Shown here: positions 1 through 8,914 of the stretch, in pieces | Layout of the letters: every line of letters begins with the position of its first letter | Position numbering within the stretch: the stretch's first letter is position 1 | From: Burkholderia diffusa | GTDB taxonomy: Bacteria > Pseudomonadota > Gammaproteobacteria > Burkholderiales > Burkholderiaceae | Direction of reading: 5' to 3' | DNA length: 64,000 nucleotides | Assembly: GCF_902499115.1 (NCBI RefSeq) | Contig: NZ_CABVPN010000021.1 | Location: forward strand, 62,001-126,000 | Notes under the pieces: model-generated | Seen by the model: only the letters and a program-made list of their open reading frames with translations | Database searches by the model: none | What the model was told of the DNA's origin: nothing | Made by a program: the position numbers and the translations under genes

Positions 1-609
1 GTGACGTCGGAAGCGCCGCTCGGCCGCTACACGGTCGTCACGTTCGCGAGCGGTTTCAAGCCGGGCACAAGCGCGATCTGTTACGCGCGCAACGCAAATG
101 TCGGCGTCTTCGACGGCACGACGCTCGTCGCGCTCGGCTATACGGCACGCTCGGCCGGCTGGCAGCTCGGCTCGGTCGAGTTGCTGGAAAGCGGCGCGCT
201 GCTCGTCTGGGGTGGCGATGGCCCGTCGGCGCCCGTCGGCGAGTTGCGCGAAGCGCATGGCGGCTTGCGGCTGACCGCGGTCGCCGCCGAACGCACGTAC
301 TGCCACGGCCGTGCAGTCGTGCCCAACGTGTACGGCAAGCCACTCGACGCGGCCCGCAAGATCCTGATCTCGCGTGGCTGGCAGCCGCTGCGTCCGCGCG
401 AGAGGCCGGACCCGCTGGACGGCGCGGCCACGCTCGCGAAGCACGGGATCATCGAAGCCGAAGCGTGCTCGGGCACCGGCATGGGGTATTGCGCGCTGCG
501 GTATCGGAGCGCGGCCGGCGTGCTCGGTGTGACGACGGCCGGCGGCGAGCCGGACACGCCGTCGGCGAATACCGTGATCGATTATCAGGTGGCTTGCAGG
601 AAACAGTGA
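1..609 (+). CDS. hypothetical protein with a PASTA-like segment, probably 5'-truncated
   Basis: The frame is open from the first base of the window, and a GTG happens to sit there. No ribosome-binding site can be seen, so the real start is probably further left. The visible 202 residues carry no signal peptide or membrane segment. Near residues 107-131 the run VVPNVYGKPLDAARKILISR resembles the start of a PASTA repeat, which in other proteins binds peptidoglycan or mediates contacts. Several cysteines (around residues 27, 100, 155, 163 and 199) suggest an extracytoplasmic protein with disulfides. No function is assigned; the PASTA resemblance is a visual call only. Confidence 0.55.
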   Translation: MTSEAPLGRYTVVTFASGFKPGTSAICYARNANVGVFDGTTLVALGYTARSAGWQLGSVELLESGALLVWGGDGPSAPVGELREAHGGLRLTAVAAERTYCHGRAVVPNVYGKPLDAARKILISRGWQPLRPRERPDPLDGAATLAKHGIIEAEACSGTGMGYCALRYRSAAGVLGVTTAGGEPDTPSANTVIDYQVACRKQ

Positions 610-689
610 TCGGCGCGGTGGCGTTCGCTTGATTCATCGCTCCCGGCCGCCCGTCGCTCGGGCGGCCGGCGCTGCCGCGTCAGCAATCG

Positions 690-1358
690 TCAGCGATTCG
701 CGCCGAGCGCCACGCGCAGCCGCTCCATCAGCCGCGTGTAGTGCCGCACCACATCGGCCTTGTCCGTCACGTTCGCGGTCGAGAACCGCTCGGACCACGC
801 GGCCTTCCACTCATACGTGCCGTGCACGCTGCGGTCGCCGTCCGGCGACTGGATCAGCGAGCGAATCCGCGCGTCGCGCCCCGGCCCCGTATGCATCTCG
901 AACAACGCGTGGATGAACGTGTGATACGCGTCGTACACGTCGTCGTCGAACAGGTAGCGGTAGATGTGAAACGTGCGGTCGAGTTCGCGCTTCGCGCGGA
1001 TCACGTCGTCCGGCGAGATGTCTTTCCAGTAGCCGATCCACGTATAGAAGCACAGCAGCGCATTGAGCTGCGGCGCGACCGTGTCGTACAGCGTGAGCCG
1101 CTTCTCGATCAGCCGCTGGTTGGTCCACTGCACGAGCTCGAGCCGCTTCAGCCGGCGCGCGACGAGCCAGCCGAGACACGCGACCGACAACGGCGTCAGC
1201 ACGCCGAGCACGAGCTTGACGATTTCCAGCGAATTCCACGGATCGTTGAATGGCTGCATGAATGGCCCGACAAGAAAGACGCACCGCCCGGCGGATCGCA
1301 TCGCGCTGCGCGCGTATTCGTCGATCCCTTCGCGGTTGACCGTTAGTTGCTTGCGCAT
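690..1358 (-). CDS. hypothetical membrane-anchored protein
   Basis: A 222-residue protein that I do not recognise. One hydrophobic segment lies at about residues 45-68 (VKLVLGVLTPLSVACLGWLV), followed by a basic and helical cytoplasmic-type region rich in Arg, Asp and Tyr. This looks like a single-pass protein with a large soluble domain. The ATG used has no clear Shine-Dalgarno. An internal ATG at 1259 would give a 189-residue protein starting just before the membrane helix and is equally plausible. It stands alone between a convergent gene and an Lrp regulator on the same strand. Confidence 0.55.
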   Translation of the reverse strand: MRKQLTVNREGIDEYARSAMRSAGRCVFLVGPFMQPFNDPWNSLEIVKLVLGVLTPLSVACLGWLVARRLKRLELVQWTNQRLIEKRLTLYDTVAPQLNALLCFYTWIGYWKDISPDDVIRAKRELDRTFHIYRYLFDDDVYDAYHTFIHALFEMHTGPGRDARIRSLIQSPDGDRSVHGTYEWKAAWSERFSTANVTDKADVVRHYTRLMERLRVALGANR

Positions 1359-1475
1359 CGAAGTCGCACCGTGATGCTGCCGGCGCGCGGCGAGGCGGCT
1401 CGTCCCCCAGTGTATCGGCCAAATGTCACCGGCCGGTGACGATTCGCCGGGTCGTCGTCAAGCGCCCGTGCCGCG

Positions 1476-1940
1476 TCACGTCGGCAGCGCCGACGTGAGC
1501 TTGACCTTCTGCATCGGAATGTCGGTCTTCACGCTCAGCACGCCCGGGATGCGCGTCAGGTATTCCATCTGGAAGCGCCGGTAGTCGTCGATGTCGGCCG
1601 CCACCACGCGCAGCAGGAAATCGCAGTCGCCGGCCATCAGGTGGCATTCGACCACTTCCGGCATCTGCTGGACGGCCTCCGCGAAGCGGTTCACGGATTC
1701 GGCGTCCTGTCCCTTCAGCCACACGCGCGTGAAGATCGTCAGCCCCTTGCCGACCTTCGCCGGGTTCAGCACGGCCACGTATTTCTCGATCACGCCCGCT
1801 TCCTCGAGCAGCCGCACGCGCCGCAGGCATGGTGACGGCGACAGCCCGACCTCGTGCGCGAGTTCCACGTTTTGCATGCGGCCGTCGCGTTGCAGCGCGC
1901 TCAGGATCCGCCGGTCGATAGCGTCAAGCTTCATTGGCAT
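1476..1940 (-). CDS. Lrp/AsnC family transcriptional regulator
   Basis: A 154-residue protein of normal Lrp/AsnC length. The N-terminal winged helix-turn-helix (LDAIDRRILSALQRDGRM, then the recognition helix around LSPSPCLRRVRLLEEAG) is followed by a C-terminal RAM ligand-binding domain containing VVECHLMAGDCDFLLRV. The start at 1940 is chosen for a GGA-rich site four to five bases upstream; an ATG at 1934 is also possible. It is divergent from azlCD. In Bacillus subtilis the Lrp-type protein AzlB represses azlCD, so control of the neighbouring branched-chain amino-acid exporter is the likely job here. That role is inferred from arrangement. Confidence 0.9.
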   Translation of the reverse strand: MPMKLDAIDRRILSALQRDGRMQNVELAHEVGLSPSPCLRRVRLLEEAGVIEKYVAVLNPAKVGKGLTIFTRVWLKGQDAESVNRFAEAVQQMPEVVECHLMAGDCDFLLRVVAADIDDYRRFQMEYLTRIPGVLSVKTDIPMQKVKLTSALPT

Positions 1941-1980
1941 CAAATTCCAAAAAAATCGCAAATCACTCGCTCAATGCCAA

Positions 1981-1992
1981 ATTCTCGAGAAT
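1981..1992. promoter_or_regulatory. palindrome between the Lrp gene and azlC, candidate operator
   Basis: The 12-base sequence ATTCTCGAGAAT is a perfect palindrome. It sits in the AT-rich gap between the divergent lrp-type gene and azlC, about 40 bases from the regulator start and 70 bases from azlC. Its position suits an operator serving both promoters. Binding by the Lrp protein is an inference. Confidence 0.4.
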
Positions 1993-2059
1993 ATCGATCC
2001 GCAACGCAACCCGATTCGAGTCAAAAAAGCAGACAATCCTCCTCCCCGTAGGAGGAGTA

Positions 2060-2797
2060 ATGAGCAGTAGCGTTTCAACGTCGTCCGGGCTTCGCGACAA
2101 GCCCGCCTATGTCGCCGAGATGGGCCGCGGATTGCGCGCGGCGTTGCCCGTCATGCTGGGTTTCGTGCCGTTCGCGCTGGTGCTCGGCGCGCAGGCCGCG
2201 CAAAAAGGGCTGAGCCTGTTCGAGGTCCCGATGATGACGGGCCTGAATTTCGGCGGCGGCTCCGAATTCGCGGCGATCCATCTGTGGACGTCGCCGCCGC
2301 ACATTGCGCTGATCGTCGCGATGTCGTTCCTCGTGAATTCGCGCCACATCCTGATGGGCGCGGCGTTCGCGCCGTACATCCGGCGCCTGCCGCGCCGCCG
2401 CGCGTTCGCCGCGCTGTTCTTCATGTGCGACGAAAGCTGGGCGATGTCGCTCGCCGACGCGCGTTCGCGCTCCGCCACGCACATCAGCGTTCCCTATTAC
2501 GCGGGCGTGTGCGCCGGGCTGTACCTGACGTGGATCTCGATGACGACGCTCGGCGCGGCGGTCGGCCCGACGATCGGCAACGTCGAGCAGTACGGCTTCG
2601 ACATGGCGTTCACGGCCGTGTTTCTGGTGCTGCTGCGCGGGATGTGGAAAGGCATGCGCGCGAGCCGTCCGTGGTTCGTGAGCCTCGTCGTCGCGGCCGC
2701 CACGCACCTGGCCGTGCCCGGCGCGTGGTACGTCCCGGCCGGCGCGTGCGCGGGACTGATCGCCGCGCTGCTGTGGGAGCCGCGCGATGCTGCCTGA
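2060..2797 (+). CDS. azlC: AzlC family branched-chain amino-acid export subunit
   Basis: A 245-residue polytopic membrane protein of the AzlC family, the large subunit of a two-component exporter for branched-chain amino acids and analogues. About six hydrophobic segments are visible. Family-typical stretches include LPVMLGFVPFALVLGA near the N terminus and MSFLVNSRHILMGAA. The start is set by a very strong GGAGGAG at 2051-2057. The reading frame extends further upstream, but that part is intergenic in character. It overlaps azlD by 11 bases, implying coupled translation. The divergent Lrp-type gene is the probable regulator. Confidence 0.92.
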   Translation: MSSSVSTSSGLRDKPAYVAEMGRGLRAALPVMLGFVPFALVLGAQAAQKGLSLFEVPMMTGLNFGGGSEFAAIHLWTSPPHIALIVAMSFLVNSRHILMGAAFAPYIRRLPRRRAFAALFFMCDESWAMSLADARSRSATHISVPYYAGVCAGLYLTWISMTTLGAAVGPTIGNVEQYGFDMAFTAVFLVLLRGMWKGMRASRPWFVSLVVAAATHLAVPGAWYVPAGACAGLIAALLWEPRDAA

Positions 2798-3089
2798 TTT
2801 CGCGACGGTCGCGACCATCGTGCTGATGGCGTCGACGACCTACCTGTCGCGCGTGCTCGGCTACGTGCTGCTGCGCAACCGCACGCTGAGCCCGAGGATG
2901 GCGTCGGTGATGGAGAACGTGCCCGGTTGCGTGCTGATCTCGGTGATCGCGCCGGCCTTCGTGTCGACGCGCCCGGCCGATCTGCTCGCACTCGCCGTCA
3001 CGCTGATCGCGGCGACCCGCCTGTCGATCCTGCCGACCGTCATCGTCGGGGTCGTATCGGCCGGCCTGCTGCGGCATCTGCTCGGGTAA
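2787..3089 (+). CDS. azlD: AzlD family small export subunit
   Basis: A 100-residue hydrophobic protein with about three to four membrane helices, matching the size and composition of AzlD, the small partner of AzlC. The motif TYLSRVLGYVLL near the N terminus and the helix VTLIAATRLSILPTVIVGVV fit the family. It begins inside the end of azlC, so the two are translationally coupled. A hairpin with A- and T-runs follows 47 bases after the stop and probably ends the transcript. Confidence 0.9.
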   Translation: MLPDFATVATIVLMASTTYLSRVLGYVLLRNRTLSPRMASVMENVPGCVLISVIAPAFVSTRPADLLALAVTLIAATRLSILPTVIVGVVSAGLLRHLLG

Positions 3090-3135
3090 TCGGCTAACGC
3101 GGTTCCGAGCGCCGCGCGGGCGGCACCTCGAACCG

Positions 3136-3164
3136 GAAAACGGGCGCGCCATGCGCCCGTTTTC
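3136..3164. terminator. intrinsic terminator after azlD
   Basis: Perfect 12-bp inverted repeat GAAAACGGGCGC / GCGCCCGTTTTC with a five-base loop. A-tract and T-tract ends allow it to work in either direction. It lies between azlD and surE. Confidence 0.75.
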
Positions 3165-3282
3165 GCATCCGCGCGCCGGCCGCGGCGCTGCCTGACACGG
3201 CACGCGTCACGACGGGATGCTAGCCTTGCGGCTGTACCCGCGATGCCTTCCCCCTCATTGCCTGCCTGCGAGGATCATCCCG

Positions 3283-4062
3283 ATGCAAGAAACCCGCCCG
3301 CTGTTCGACCGCGTCCTGCTCACCAACGACGACGGAATCGACGCCCCCGGCCTTGAAGTGCTCGAACAGGTCGCCACGCAACTGGCACGTGAAGTCTGGA
3401 TCGTCGCCCCGGCGGAAGACCAGAGCGGCACGTCGCACTCGTTGAGCCTGCACGAACCGCTGCGCGTGCATCGCAAGGGCGAGCGCCGCTTCGCCGTGCG
3501 CGGCACGCCGGGCGATTGCGTCGCGATCGCGGTCAGCCACCTGATGAAGGACGCGCGGCCCGACGTCGTGCTGTCCGGCGTGAATCGCGGCGCGAACCTC
3601 GGCACCGAAACGGTGTTCTCGGGCACCGTCGGCGCAGCGATGACGAGCATGCTGGTCGGCGTGCCGGCGATCGCGCTGAGCCAGGCCTTCCGCGACCGCA
3701 ACGCGGTGCCGTGGCATACGGCGCTCACGCATGCACCGGACGTGATTCGCCGGCTGGTCGCGGCCGGCTGGGACAGCGACGCGTGCCTCAACGTGAATTT
3801 CCCGGCGCGGCCGGCCGACAACGTGCGCGGCTTGAAGGTGACGAACCAGGGCACCGGCACGCTGCAGGGCGTCGAAATCGTATCGGGGCGCGATCCGCGC
3901 GACATCGAGTATCACTGGCTTAAACTGGCGCGCGCACCGCGCGACGACGATGCGGATTCGGAAACGGTCGCGCTCGACGAAGGCTACATCGCGGTCACGC
4001 CGCTGAAATTCGAACGCACGCACGACCAGGCGCTCGCGCGGCTGCGGTCGAGCCTCGGCTGA
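3283..4062 (+). CDS. surE: 5'/3'-nucleotidase SurE
   Basis: A 259-residue SurE-family metal-dependent nucleotidase, which removes phosphate from nucleoside 5'- and 3'-monophosphates in stationary phase and stress. The metal-binding signature LLTNDDGIDAPGL is at residues 11-23, and the conserved VRGTPGDCVAIAV and SGVNRGANLGTETVFSGTVG segments follow. The ATG at 3283 gives the family length; the frame is open upstream but that stretch lacks coding character. It is not next to pcm, nlpD or rpoS as the canonical chromosomal copy usually is, so this may be a second, stand-alone paralogue. Confidence 0.93.
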   Translation: MQETRPLFDRVLLTNDDGIDAPGLEVLEQVATQLAREVWIVAPAEDQSGTSHSLSLHEPLRVHRKGERRFAVRGTPGDCVAIAVSHLMKDARPDVVLSGVNRGANLGTETVFSGTVGAAMTSMLVGVPAIALSQAFRDRNAVPWHTALTHAPDVIRRLVAAGWDSDACLNVNFPARPADNVRGLKVTNQGTGTLQGVEIVSGRDPRDIEYHWLKLARAPRDDDADSETVALDEGYIAVTPLKFERTHDQALARLRSSLG

Positions 4063-4138
4063 CCTCGGGGGTGATACCGGCTGGCGGATTCGCCGCCGGG
4101 CCGCCTCACCGCACCGGCCGCATCACCTGTCCCCCGGG

Positions 4139-4960
4139 TCACGTCAGGTTCAATCCCCCGTCGAGCATCACGATCTCGCCCGTCACGTAATCGGACGCGA
4201 CGAGCATCGCGACCGTCTGCGCGACGTCGTCCGGCGTCGCCGCGCGGCGCATCGGCGCGTGCTCGCGCCAGAGCTGCTGCGCGGCGGTCCAGTCGGCGGT
4301 CAGCGGCGTATCGACGAGCCCCGGCGCCACCGCATTGACGCGAATCGCCGGCGCGAGCGTGCGCGCCAGCAAGCGCGTCGTGTGATTGAGCGCGGCCTTC
4401 GCCGCCGCGTACGGAATCGACGCGCCCTTCGGCCGCACGCCGGCATGCGAGCTGACGTTGATCACGCACCCGGCGCGCCCGCTCGACGCCGCTTCGAGCA
4501 GCGCGGGCTGCGCTTCGGCGACGAGCCGGAACGGCGCAATCACGTTGATTTCGTGCATCTCGTGCCACACGTCGGGCGTCGCGGCGGCGAGATCGTCGTG
4601 CGGAATCACGCGGCTGACGCCCGCGTTGTTGACCAGCACGTCGAGGCGGCCGTGCACCGCCACCGCGTCGCGGATCAGCCGCACGCGCTGCGCATCGTCG
4701 GCGAGATCCGCCTGCACGTAGGCCGCGCCGAGTTCGCGCGCCATCGCGCGACCGGTTGCAGCGGAATTGCGCGAATGCAGGATCACCGCATAACCGTCCG
4801 CCGCCAGTCGTCGCGCGATGGCCGCGCCGATCCCCGACGTCGATCCGGTGACGAGCGCGACGGGCCGCTGCACGCGCGACCCGCGCGGCTCGGTGACGGT
4901 TTCGGTTTCAGGTTCCGTTTCGGAGATGGGGGCATTCATCGGCGGATGCGGCGCGTCCAT
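4139..4960 (-). CDS. short-chain dehydrogenase/reductase (SDR)
   Basis: A 273-residue classical SDR that should oxidise or reduce a carbonyl or hydroxyl with NAD(P)(H). The cofactor motif TGSTSGIG is at residues 38-45, NNAG at 111-114, the catalytic Ser in NVSS near 170, and Tyr184 and Lys188 in YAAAK. A C-terminal DYVTGEIVMLDGG is typical of FabG-like members. The first 30 residues are a Glu/Thr/Pro-rich extension absent from most relatives; ATG codons at residue 8 or later could be the true start. The substrate cannot be predicted. The upstream cupin gene on the same strand is 69 bases away. Confidence 0.88.
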   Translation of the reverse strand: MDAPHPPMNAPISETEPETETVTEPRGSRVQRPVALVTGSTSGIGAAIARRLAADGYAVILHSRNSAATGRAMARELGAAYVQADLADDAQRVRLIRDAVAVHGRLDVLVNNAGVSRVIPHDDLAAATPDVWHEMHEINVIAPFRLVAEAQPALLEAASSGRAGCVINVSSHAGVRPKGASIPYAAAKAALNHTTRLLARTLAPAIRVNAVAPGLVDTPLTADWTAAQQLWREHAPMRRAATPDDVAQTVAMLVASDYVTGEIVMLDGGLNLT

Positions 4961-5029
4961 GGCGTGGAATCCTGTCAGTGGCGTTCCCGCATCATAAGCA
5001 TGACGACGGCCGATGCGGATGCGTGGCGT

Positions 5030-5497
5030 CTACGGCCGTTTCGGCAGCTCGACGAAATCCTCGAGCTCGCCGGCGATGTAAAGCCGCTTGCCGATTCTCG
5101 GGTATTCGCAGACGTCGTGTTCGAGGCGCTGGCCGAGGATGAACAGTTCCAGCGGCACGTCGCCGGTGTTCTGCAACGCGTGTGCATCGCCGCCGCGCGG
5201 AAAGCCGAGAAAGTCGCCCGGCCCGATTTCGCACGTGCGTTCGCCGATCGTGACCGTGCCGGTGCCGGACAGCACGTACACGCATTCTTCCTCGTACAGG
5301 TGGCGGTGATACTCGGCCGATTCGTGGCCGGGCATCAGCGTGAGCAGGTGCGCGCCGATTTGCGTGAGGCCGGTCAGGTCGCTGAGCTGTCGTTTGAGGC
5401 GAACGGCGTTGGGATTGAGCGAATGCACCGCGCGGGTCGGTTCCATTTTCGCGATGTCGGCGGCTTTCAGCAGTTCCCGGGGAGGTGTCGTGGACAT
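5030..5497 (-). CDS. cupin domain protein
   Basis: A 155-residue single-domain cupin. The first cupin motif appears as AEYHRHLYEEECVYVLSGTG (about residues 63-82), carrying the His-x-His and downstream Glu metal ligands. The second motif is the GPGDFLGFPRGGDAHALQN region near residues 93-111. This is a small metal-binding beta-barrel, but neither reaction nor sugar/ligand specificity can be read from the sequence. It lies upstream of the SDR on the same strand and may be co-transcribed with it. Confidence 0.85.
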   Translation of the reverse strand: MSTTPPRELLKAADIAKMEPTRAVHSLNPNAVRLKRQLSDLTGLTQIGAHLLTLMPGHESAEYHRHLYEEECVYVLSGTGTVTIGERTCEIGPGDFLGFPRGGDAHALQNTGDVPLELFILGQRLEHDVCEYPRIGKRLYIAGELEDFVELPKRP

Positions 5498-5637
5498 GGG
5501 GATCTCGTCAGCGTCAATGCAGCGGTTGAACGCGCCGCCCGGGCGGGCGCGGCGAGCATGCCGCGCTATTGTCCGACATTTTCACGCGGACGAGATCACC
5601 GGCATGCGCGTCGTCTACCGCGACCTGGCGACGCCGA

Positions 5638-6990
5638 TCAGCCCGCGTGCACGCCGCGCAGCTTCGTCAGCAACGCGATGAGGCGATCGATGTGTTCGTC
5701 CTCCGTGCGCCACGACGACACGCTGATCCGGAACGCCGGCCGCCCCTGCCACACCGTCTGCCCGAACCATACGTCGCCCGAATCCTGCGCGGCCTGCAGG
5801 ATCGCGATCGTCTCATCGTCGGTGCCGGCGCGCACGAGCACCTGATTCAGCACGACGCGGTTCAGCACGTCGTAACCGGCCGCGCGCAGACCGTCGGCGA
5901 CGCGCTGGGCTTGCGCGCAATGCCGTTCGACCAGCGTCGCCACGCCGGCGCGGCCGAGCGCGCGCAGCGCGGCCCATACCGGAATGCCGCGCGCCCGCCG
6001 CGAGAACTCGAGGTTGAGGTTCTTCTGCGCGTCCTGCGCGCCGCTCAGGTAAACGGCATCGCTGTTCATCGCGGTCGCGAGCGCGGCCGCGTCGCGGCAG
6101 ATGACCATCGCGCCGTCGTACGGCGTGTTGAGCCACTTGTGGCCGTCGGTGGTCCAGCTGTCCGCGCCGTCGATGCCGTTGGTCAGCGCGCGCTTCGACG
6201 ACGCGCGCGCCCACAGCCCGAACGCACCATCCACGTGCACCCACGCGCCGGCGGCCTGCGCGCGCGGAATCAGCGCCGCAAACGGATCGAACTCGCCGGT
6301 GTTCACTTCGCCGGCCTGCACGCAGAGGATCGTCATGTCGTCGAGCGGCGGCAATTGCGCGGGATCGATGCGGCCGTGCGGGTCGACCGGCGCGACGATC
6401 AGGCGCTTCATCCCGAAGCCGAGCACCCGCAGCGCCTTCTTCACCGTGATGTGCGCAAGCTCGGAGAGCACGACCTTCACCTCGGGCGCGCCGATCAGGC
6501 CTTCTTCGTCGACGTCCCAGCCCTTGCGCGCGAGCAGCGCACGCCGCGCCGCAACCAGCGCAACCAGCGTGCAGGCCGTCGCGCTCGTGCCGAAGCCGAC
6601 CGCGCTGTCTTCGGGCAGCCCGAGCACGTCGACGACCCAGCGCGCGGCCTGCCGCTCGATCGTCGCGGCCACCGGCGAATTCGCGAACGACGACGCGCAC
6701 TGGTCCCACGCAAGCATCAGTCGCTCGGCCGCCGCCGCGGCCGGCAGCGTCGCGCCGATCACGAAGCCGAAGTAGTTCGGGCCGTTCGATGCGACGGTCG
6801 CAGGCGTGCCGCGCTCGTCGAGCAGGCGCAGCACGTCGTCGGCCGGGTAGCCCGTATCGGGCAGCGGTTCGTCGAAGGCCGCAAGTCCGGCGAGCGCTGC
6901 CGCATCGGGATAGGCGCGCCGTTCCCCGGTCGCGGCGAGATACGCGTGCGCGCGCCGGTCGGCGTCGGCCAGCAGGGCGAGTTCGTCCAT
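5638..6990 (-). CDS. PLP-dependent group II amino-acid decarboxylase-like protein
   Basis: A 450-residue PLP enzyme of the aromatic-L-amino-acid/glutamate decarboxylase fold (group II). The Schiff-base lysine is in WTTDGHKWLNTPYDG, preceded by AWVHVDGAFGLWA, whose Asp contacts the pyridine ring. The N-terminal YFGFVIGATLPAAAA is typical of this branch. The start at 6990 is preceded by an AGAGG box; the longer open frame runs into the arsR gene and is rejected. It follows arsR by 20 bases, so the two form an operon under ArsR control. The amino-acid substrate is unknown. Confidence 0.87.
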   Translation of the reverse strand: MDELALLADADRRAHAYLAATGERRAYPDAAALAGLAAFDEPLPDTGYPADDVLRLLDERGTPATVASNGPNYFGFVIGATLPAAAAAERLMLAWDQCASSFANSPVAATIERQAARWVVDVLGLPEDSAVGFGTSATACTLVALVAARRALLARKGWDVDEEGLIGAPEVKVVLSELAHITVKKALRVLGFGMKRLIVAPVDPHGRIDPAQLPPLDDMTILCVQAGEVNTGEFDPFAALIPRAQAAGAWVHVDGAFGLWARASSKRALTNGIDGADSWTTDGHKWLNTPYDGAMVICRDAAALATAMNSDAVYLSGAQDAQKNLNLEFSRRARGIPVWAALRALGRAGVATLVERHCAQAQRVADGLRAAGYDVLNRVVLNQVLVRAGTDDETIAILQAAQDSGDVWFGQTVWQGRPAFRISVSSWRTEDEHIDRLIALLTKLRGVHAG

Positions 6991-7010
6991 GTCGTTTGCC
7001 TCTGGGAAGG

Positions 7011-7310
7011 TCAGAGTTGCAGGAGATCGCGGCCCAACTGATGCAGCGCATCGTCGATCCGCTTGTAGTACGTGAACTTGCCGACGCGCGTCGCCCGCAC
7101 GAGCCCGGCATCCGCGAGGATGCGCATGTGGCGCGTGGTCGTCGCCGGCGCGATGCCGAGCTTCTCGGTGATGTACGTGCAGCACACGCCGAGCTCGTCG
7201 AAGTCGCCATGCGGCTGCGGCGGGAAATGCTTGCGCGGCTGCTTGAGCCAGCGCATCACGGCCAGACGGCTTTCGTTGGCCAGTGCGCTGATGCGGGTGA
7301 CGTCGTCCAT
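7011..7310 (-). CDS. ArsR/SmtB family transcriptional regulator
   Basis: A 99-residue winged-helix repressor of the ArsR family: SALANESRLAVMRWLKQP, then the recognition region GIAPATTTRHMRILADAGLV and the wing VRATRVGKFTYYKR. Two adjacent cysteines (LGVCCTYI, residues 42-43) lie just before the recognition helix and could sense metal or redox, although the family's CVC metal motif is not exact. It lies 20 bases upstream of the decarboxylase gene. A 32-base inverted repeat directly in front of its start suggests autoregulation. Confidence 0.9.
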   Translation of the reverse strand: MDDVTRISALANESRLAVMRWLKQPRKHFPPQPHGDFDELGVCCTYITEKLGIAPATTTRHMRILADAGLVRATRVGKFTYYKRIDDALHQLGRDLLQL

Positions 7311-7326
7311 GGTTCGGCCTCGTTTA

Positions 7327-7358
7327 ACGTTTCGAATATTAGCTAAATGACGAAACGT
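7327..7358. promoter_or_regulatory. inverted repeat before arsR, probable operator
   Basis: Perfect 8-bp arms ACGTTTCG and CGAAACGT, separated by 16 AT-rich bases (containing AATATTAGC), lie 17 bases upstream of the arsR start. Position and symmetry fit an autoregulatory ArsR operator overlapping the promoter. Confidence 0.55.
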
Positions 7359-7435
7359 GGGCAACTGCTTCCGGGATTTCCGCGTTCGCTGTCGCGCTCG
7401 AAGCCGGGTCGCCCGCTACCGCGCCGCATCCGACG

Positions 7436-8914
7436 TCACCGCCCGGCCAACGCGCGGTCGATCATCTCGCCGATCCGCCGCGCGAGCGCGTCCATCCGCT
7501 CGGCCGGCACGCCGCCGTAGCCGAGCACGAGCCCGTTGTAGCCGTGCGCCGTGCCCGGCATGCAGAACGACGACAGCGCCCGCAGGATCAGCCCGTGCGC
7601 CTGCGCGACGCGGCTCAGCGCCGTGTCCGCCAGCGGCACGTCGAGCCGCGCCGACAGATGCATGCCGCCCGCGCCTCCCGATACCGTCAGCCGCGTGCTC
7701 AATCGCCGCGCCAGCGCGTCGTGCAGCGCGTCGCGCCGCTCGGCATACACGCGGCGCATGCGCCGCAGATGCCGCGTGAAATGCCCGGCCTCGATGAAAT
7801 CCGCGAGCGCGCGCTGCTCGACCGCGCGGCCCTGCAACATCAGCGCGCCCGCCGCGTCGCGCAGCGGCTGCGCAAGCACGGGCGGCACGACCATGAAGCC
7901 GAGCCGCAACGCGGGAAACATCACCTTGCTGAACGTGCCGAGGTAGATCACCGGCGCATCGTCCGCGAGCCCCTGCACGGCCGCGTGCGGCGTGCCGTGG
8001 TGGCGAAACTCGCTGTCGTAGTCGTCCTCGACGATCCATGCGCCGGCCGCGCGCGCCCGCGCGACGAGCGCGAGCCGCCGTTCGAGGCTCATCACCGCGC
8101 CGAGCGGATACTGGTGCGACGGCGTGATGTAGACGAGCTTCGGCGGACGATCGCGCCAGTCGTCCGGATGCGGCGCCAGCCCCTGCGCATCGACGCCGAT
8201 CGGCTCGACGCGCAGGTCGGCCGCGAGAAACGCGTTGCGCGCACCGTGGTAGCCGGGGTTCTCGATCCATGCGACGTCGCCCGCGTCCGCCAGCGCGCGG
8301 GCGCACAGGTCGAGCGCGCCCTGCGTGCCGTCGGTGACGATCACCTGCGCGGCGTCGCAACGCACGCCGCGCGATGCGCGCAAATAACCGGCGATCGCGT
8401 CGCGCAGCACCGCGTCGCCTTCCACGGACTGATAGCCGAGCTGCGCCGGCCCCGCCGTGCGCCATGCGCGTTCGACGCAGCGCCGCCACTGCGCGAGCGG
8501 GAATTCGTCGACGGCCGGCACGCCCGGCATGAACGGCAGCGATTCGTCGAGGCCGCTCGTCGCGCGCTCGGCCTGCGCGACGCGCCGCGACAGCATCGCC
8601 GCATCGCCGGCGGGCGCCGCAGCGGCGATCCGCGACCCGCACAAACCCATCCGGGCGACTACCGTGCCCTGCCGCGTGCCGGTCACGAAACCTTCCGACG
8701 CGAGCCGCTCGTACGCGTACAGCACCGAGTTGCGCGCGATGCCGAGTTCGTCGGCCAGCGTGCGCGAGGCGGCAAGCCGCGCGCCTTCGGCGATCCGGCC
8801 GCTCAGGATCGCGTCGCGCAGACACGCGTACAGCCGCTGCTGCTGCGACATCCGCGCGGCAGCGTGCGGCCCCGCCTCGCGCTCGAAGGTCGACAGCAGC
8901 ACCGCGTAATCCAT
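7436..8914 (-). CDS. MocR/PdxR-type regulator (GntR helix-turn-helix plus aminotransferase domain)
   Basis: A 492-residue fusion protein. A GntR winged helix-turn-helix sits at about residues 25-90 (RLYACLRDAILSGRIAEGAR, then TLADELGIARNSVLYAYERL). It is followed by a class I aminotransferase-like domain with the PLP lysine in YLGTFSKVMFPALRLG. MocR proteins use PLP or an aldimine as effector and control vitamin B6, GABA or amino-acid genes. The ATG at 8914 is the first one giving a family-typical N terminus. It is divergent from the acetyltransferase gene, its likely target. Confidence 0.92.
   Translation of the reverse strand: MDYAVLLSTFEREAGPHAAARMSQQQRLYACLRDAILSGRIAEGARLAASRTLADELGIARNSVLYAYERLASEGFVTGTRQGTVVARMGLCGSRIAAAAPAGDAAMLSRRVAQAERATSGLDESLPFMPGVPAVDEFPLAQWRRCVERAWRTAGPAQLGYQSVEGDAVLRDAIAGYLRASRGVRCDAAQVIVTDGTQGALDLCARALADAGDVAWIENPGYHGARNAFLAADLRVEPIGVDAQGLAPHPDDWRDRPPKLVYITPSHQYPLGAVMSLERRLALVARARAAGAWIVEDDYDSEFRHHGTPHAAVQGLADDAPVIYLGTFSKVMFPALRLGFMVVPPVLAQPLRDAAGALMLQGRAVEQRALADFIEAGHFTRHLRRMRRVYAERRDALHDALARRLSTRLTVSGGAGGMHLSARLDVPLADTALSRVAQAHGLILRALSSFCMPGTAHGYNGLVLGYGGVPAERMDALARRIGEMIDRALAGR

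Noticed and set aside
4259..5845. 528-codon plus-strand frame opposite the SDR and cupin genes
   Set aside because: Antisense to two genes with intact domain motifs and itself motif-free.
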